Shown: one piece after another, positions 13,275-16,167 of the stretch
Position numbering within the stretch: position 1 is the stretch's first letter
Layout: each line of letters starts with the position of its first letter
From: Bdellovibrionales bacterium
Lineage (GTDB): Bacteria > Bdellovibrionota > UBA1018 > CAIMNF01
Assembly: GCA_947457605.1 (NCBI GenBank)
Contig: CANGWP010000039.1
Span: 1-16,167, forward strand
Direction of reading: 5' to 3'
Length of the DNA stretch: 16,167 bases
Notes under the pieces: model-generated
What the model saw: the letters and a program-made list of their open reading frames with translations, nothing else
Database searches by the model: none
What the model was told of the DNA's origin: nothing
Made by a program: the position numbers and the translations under genes

Positions 13275-13654
13275 TAACAACGGCTGCGTTCTCCGAAGAG
13301 GCCGATTTTCAGTCCAGCCTTGATCCCCTTGATGTCGGCTTTCAAGTCCTCAATGTCCGGGGTCCCGAACCCCAAGGCATCGTAGAGTTCTTTGAGTGCC
13401 CCCATTTCAAATGAACCAATTGGTCCGCAATACAGGGTCATGACACAGGAAAGGGAACAGTGTTTGTATTTGTCAGGTTTCCCGGGGAGGTTCACCTCAT
13501 CTTTAAACCGGAAAGCAATGGCAGCGCTGCAAATCGGGATGATTTTCTTGCTTGTGGAAACTTCGGAGTCATTCGGGATTTCAGCCCGTGCGTTCGAAAC
13601 GGAAAAACCAGGCGCGATCAAGGCAAGAATCAGGGCTATGGTTGGCTTTTTCAC
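13247..13654 (-). CDS. Small secreted six-cysteine protein, function unknown
   Basis: The 135-residue product has a clear signal peptide (MKKPTIALILALIAPGFSVS..., cleavage likely after NARA, residue 24). The mature part has six cysteines: C42, C66, C70, C76, C126 and C130. They are arranged as HCSLSC (65-70), YCG (75-77) and a final RCYQAC (125-130), which would fit three disulfides. Between them lies GALKELYDALG (85-95) and DLKADIKGIKAG (103-114). I have the impression of similar HC..SC...G..KE..D patterns in small secreted proteins of related bacteria but cannot name the family. The start is GTG at 13654; no strong Shine-Dalgarno is visible. It lies 36 bases downstream of tnaA on the same strand, in an AT-rich patch, and overlaps the rlmN 3' end by 28 bases. 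Confidence 0.75.
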   Translation of the reverse strand: MKKPTIALILALIAPGFSVSNARAEIPNDSEVSTSKKIIPICSAAIAFRFKDEVNLPGKPDKYKHCSLSCVMTLYCGPIGSFEMGALKELYDALGFGTPDIEDLKADIKGIKAGLKIGLFGERSRCYQACSTLFP

Positions 13655-13690
13655 GGGCCAACCATAATCGTTTATTTAAATGAAATCAAT

Positions 13691-15037
13691 TTAAAAACGT
13701 TCAAATTTCACGGTGAAGTGCCGAAGGAAGGGGGGGGCCTCTTTGATTCTGAACCCTCGGAGCTCGCGGGAGCGCTCCTTGATGTCTTGAAAACCTTCCA
13801 GGATGTAGTCAAAGTGGCTTTGCGTGTAGACCCTTCTTGGAAATGCCATCCGGACGAGCTCCATGCTTGCAGCCTCTTTGAACATCACAGATCCGATTTC
13901 ACAAGTTCTCACTCCGTCTTGAAGGTAAAGCTCGGCGGCAAGAGCTTGTCCGGGAAACTGGGCTTTCGGGATGTGCGGCAGGAATTTTTCGGCATCAATG
14001 TACACAGCGTGACCTCCCGCGGGTCTTACTGTGGGGATTCCCATTTCGTTCAATCTTCTCCCCATGTAGGAAGATGTGGCGATCCGGTATCGCAAATAAT
14101 CCTCATCCATTGCCTCATCGAGACCCACGGCAAGCGCTTCGAGATCCCGGGCTGCAAGTCCTCCGTAGGTCGGGAACCCTTCGGTCAGAATGAGTTGATT
14201 GCGAAGGTCTTGAACCCAGGTGGAATCCTTGAGCGCGATGAAGCCTCCGATATTCACCATTCCGTCCTTCTTCGCACTCATCAAGCAGCCATCGGCGAGG
14301 GAAAAAATTTCGCTTACGATCGCCTTGATGCTGGAATTTGAATGTGCATTTTCCCTGGTCTTGATAAACCAGGCATTCTCCGCAAAACGGCAGGCATCCA
14401 GAATGAAAGGGATGCCGTGCTTATGGTAAATCCGTGCTGCCTCGCGAATGTTCTCAAGACTGACGGGTTGGCCGCCCCCGGTGTTGTTGGTGATCGTGAG
14501 CATTCCAAGCGGGATTTTGTCCTTGAATTCCCGGCAAAAAGACTCAAGGCGACTCAAGTCGATGTTTCCTTTGAAAGGATGTTCGTGATCCGGAATTTTT
14601 CCCTCCGGAATCACAAGATCCACAGCTTGGGCGCCGAGGAATTCGATGTTTGCGCGGGTGGTGTCAAAGTGATTGTTTGAGGGGACTTTCATTCCCGGCC
14701 TCAGGAGAACTCCAAAAAGCAACCGTTCGGAGGCTCTTCCTTGATGCGTGGGAATGACATGATCGTAGGACGTGATTTCGGTTACTTTGGATTTGAATCG
14801 GTGAAAGCTCCGGGAACCCGCATAGCTCTCATCTGCCACCATCATCGCGGCCCACTGGTTTGCACTCATGGCCGTGGTTCCGGAATCCGTGAGAAAATCG
14901 AAAGTAACATCCTCTGACTTCACCAAAAAGAGATTGTAATCCGCTTTTTTCAGAATCTCCTCGCGTTCCTCGCGGGATTTCAGAACAAGAGGTTCGGTTA
15001 CCTTGATTTTGAAGGGTTCGATGATGGTTTTTCTCAC
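13691..15037 (-). CDS. tnaA: Tryptophanase (PLP beta-eliminating lyase)
   Basis: The 448-residue PLP enzyme belongs to the tryptophanase/tyrosine phenol-lyase family. PLP lysine K257 lies in MSAKKDGM; TNNTGGGQPVSL, DACRFAENAWFIK, EGFPTYGGL and PRRVYTQSH are family landmarks. Three positions separate tryptophanase from tyrosine phenol-lyase and all agree with tryptophanase: D125 in HFDTT (lyase has Thr), EIG at 380-382 (lyase has an Arg there), and H440 in LRHF (lyase has Phe). It should cleave tryptophan to indole, pyruvate and ammonia in the cytoplasm. The start is GTG 15037, with AAGGAG 9 bases upstream overlapping the rodA stop; the upstream TTG 15094 is unlikely. No tnaC leader or tryptophan permease is next to it. 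A C8 run lies just before H440. Confidence 0.9.
   Translation of the reverse strand: MRKTIIEPFKIKVTEPLVLKSREEREEILKKADYNLFLVKSEDVTFDFLTDSGTTAMSANQWAAMMVADESYAGSRSFHRFKSKVTEITSYDHVIPTHQGRASERLLFGVLLRPGMKVPSNNHFDTTRANIEFLGAQAVDLVIPEGKIPDHEHPFKGNIDLSRLESFCREFKDKIPLGMLTITNNTGGGQPVSLENIREAARIYHKHGIPFILDACRFAENAWFIKTRENAHSNSSIKAIVSEIFSLADGCLMSAKKDGMVNIGGFIALKDSTWVQDLRNQLILTEGFPTYGGLAARDLEALAVGLDEAMDEDYLRYRIATSSYMGRRLNEMGIPTVRPAGGHAVYIDAEKFLPHIPKAQFPGQALAAELYLQDGVRTCEIGSVMFKEAASMELVRMAFPRRVYTQSHFDYILEGFQDIKERSRELRGFRIKEAPPFLRHFTVKFERF
13730..13737. repeat. G8 (C8 in the coding strand) homopolymer near the tnaA 3' end
   Basis: Eight C in the coding strand encode A-P-P just before FLRHF. A one-base slip either way replaces the C-terminus, including H440, and ends translation within about 12 codons. 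Confidence 0.9.
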
Positions 15038-15046
15038 GCGGGATTG

Positions 15047-15052
15047 CTCCTT
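15047..15052 (-). promoter_or_regulatory. tnaA: Shine-Dalgarno AAGGAG that selects the tnaA GTG start
   Basis: AAGGAG lies 9 bases before GTG 15037 and overlaps the rodA stop codon (TAA 15053-15051), so tnaA translation is likely coupled to rodA. Confidence 0.75.
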
Positions 15053-16167
15053 AGAACATGTATTTCTTGTTTGCAATGTTGACGAGAATCGCAACTCCGC
15101 TCATGGCAGTGAGCAAGGCGGATCCCCCATAGCTCATGAAGGGGAGGGGCACTCCCACAATGGGCAGCATGCCCATGACCATCCCCATGTTTACGAAAAC
15201 ATGCCAGAAAAAGATCGAGATGATTCCAAACGCAAGCAGGGATGCGAATTTGTCATTGCTCTGATAGGCAACCGAAAGACCGCTCATCAGGAAAAGAGCA
15301 TAAAGGAGGAGCAGTACGGAGCATCCTATGAACCCCCATTCCTCACTGAAGACCGAGAAAATGAAGTCAGTGTGGTGTTCAGGAAGAAAGTTCAGGTGGG
15401 CCTGGGTTCCTTTTTTGTATCCCTTCCCCCAGAGCTGTCCTGAACCGACCGCAATCATGGATTGAATGGAGTTGTAGCCCGCGCCCTTTGGATCGCTCAT
15501 GGGATCAATGAAGGTGACGATCCGTTGACGCTGGTAGGGTTTCAACCCGTAGTTGTAAACGACGGGAAGTGCGATGGTAGCAGCAATGATCAGTCCCAGA
15601 AAAAGCTTCGCATTGAGCTTGAGGAAGAGGAGCATGCTCCCGTATACCAGCAGGATGATCATCGCGGTTCCAAGATCCGGCTGAATGATGATGAGGCCGA
15701 CCGGAAGCAGAACGAAGAGGGTTGGAAGGATAAGGTCGGAGAGCTTCAGTCCTGATGTGGTATTCTTGTTCTCAAAGTATTTGGCGAGAAAAATCACCAT
15801 GGAGAGCTTCATGAGTTCCGAGGGCTGCAGGCTGAAGCCACCAAGACTGATCCATCGTTTCGCACCGAGGGACGAGCGTCCGAATGCCAGCACTGCGAGC
15901 AAAAGTCCGACGTTACCCATGTAGATCAGGTAGGCAAGTCTTGAAAGAAACGAATAATGGGGGAAGTAGAGGATCAGCGTGATTACCGCCCCAAGTCCCA
16001 CGGAAATCGCCTGGTTTTTCCAAAGACCCATGGACTTGTCTTCTACAGCCGTGGCGCTTGAGAGATTCAACATTCCAACGCAAAGGAGGATGAACTCCAA
16101 AATCAGGGGAATCCATTTTAGCCACTTGAGCTCCTCCTCATAGGAGGTGGTTCGATTGGTATCGAAC
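15051..16167 (-). CDS. rodA: Rod-shape SEDS glycosyltransferase RodA (start just outside the window)
   Basis: The SEDS-family membrane protein polymerises lipid II into glycan strands for lateral wall growth, together with a class B PBP. Visible motifs are SLGAKRWISLGGFSLQPSEL, QPDLGTA, LPEHHTDFIFSVFSEEWGF (with the catalytic-site aspartate of HTDF) and the C-terminal PFMSYGGSALL. About ten membrane helices are visible. The frame is open to the right edge and 371 codons are visible, already the usual RodA size. The last base before the edge is G (minus strand), so the start codon may be an ATG two bases outside. The TTG at 16100 would cut off the cytoplasmic N-terminus and part of the first helix, so it is not the start. 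It is followed directly by tnaA. Confidence 0.95.
   Translation of the reverse strand, partial: FDTNRTTSYEEELKWLKWIPLILEFILLCVGMLNLSSATAVEDKSMGLWKNQAISVGLGAVITLILYFPHYSFLSRLAYLIYMGNVGLLLAVLAFGRSSLGAKRWISLGGFSLQPSELMKLSMVIFLAKYFENKNTTSGLKLSDLILPTLFVLLPVGLIIIQPDLGTAMIILLVYGSMLLFLKLNAKLFLGLIIAATIALPVVYNYGLKPYQRQRIVTFIDPMSDPKGAGYNSIQSMIAVGSGQLWGKGYKKGTQAHLNFLPEHHTDFIFSVFSEEWGFIGCSVLLLLYALFLMSGLSVAYQSNDKFASLLAFGIISIFFWHVFVNMGMVMGMLPIVGVPLPFMSYGGSALLTAMSGVAILVNIANKKYMF

Noticed and set aside
13460..14341. A 293-residue open frame on the plus strand
   Set aside because: It is antisense to tnaA and the small cysteine-rich gene and has no recognisable motif.
13691..15037. Tyrosine phenol-lyase instead of tryptophanase
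   Set aside because: The three discriminating positions (D125, I381 in EIG, H440) all match tryptophanase.
16098..16100. TTG at 16100 as the rodA start
   Set aside because: The frame continues to the window edge with a plausible cytoplasmic N-terminus and hydrophobic first helix, and the length fits a start just outside.

Overview
The window reads as a compact chromosomal stretch from a Gram-negative bacterium. It carries lptE (LPS export to the outer membrane), an MlaF-type lipid-transport ATPase, rodA and alr for a peptidoglycan wall, and dciA, the ancestral helicase loader. My best guess is Bdellovibrionota or a related former 'delta' lineage. That is an inference from overall protein style and from a small GYF-like membrane protein of a kind I associate with that group. 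No marker in the window proves the taxon. I see no rRNA, tRNA, CRISPR array, insertion sequence, phage gene or attachment site, and no gene-free stretch longer than 150 bases.

Layout. (1) 1-1719, plus strand: the 3' part of a TPR protein, a DedA-family membrane protein and a thiol glutathione peroxidase, joined by 4-base ATGA overlaps. (2) 1810-3156, plus: a secreted NodB-type polysaccharide deacetylase. (3) 3170-4774, minus: L-aspartate oxidase nadB. (4) 4816-8840, plus: a fully overlapping four-gene operon of a membrane sensor-like protein (periplasmic Cache-like and cytoplasmic GAF-like regions), alanine racemase, an MlaF-type ABC ATPase and a single-pass GYF-like membrane protein. (5) 8791-9156, minus: dciA, divergent from lptE (9208-9786, plus). 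lptE is followed by a secreted phosphoesterase-fold protein that appears to lack its metal ligands (9810-10667). (6) 10675-11856, minus: an isovaleryl-CoA-dehydrogenase-type flavoenzyme, divergent from rlmN (12006-13274, plus). (7) 13247 to the right edge, minus: rodA, then a tryptophanase (tnaA), then a small secreted six-cysteine protein.

Much of the content concerns the cell envelope: RodA builds septum-independent wall, Alr supplies D-alanine, the deacetylase may modify wall or another amino-sugar polymer, LptE and the Mla-type ATPase serve the outer membrane, and the Cache/GAF protein sits at the head of the alr-mlaF operon. NadB, the acyl-CoA dehydrogenase, tryptophanase, the peroxidase and RlmN are metabolic or housekeeping genes.

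Notable points are a probably inactive phosphoesterase, an RlmN with two extra segments, mirrored face-to-face promoters between dciA and lptE, several starts with no Shine-Dalgarno but a -10-like box 6-11 bases upstream (possibly leaderless mRNAs), two G8/C8 tracts placed where slippage would remove a key protein part, and very tight or overlapping convergent gene ends. I do not see a clear-cut new defence or mobile system. The most system-like candidate is the Cache/GAF-alr-mlaF-GYF operon.
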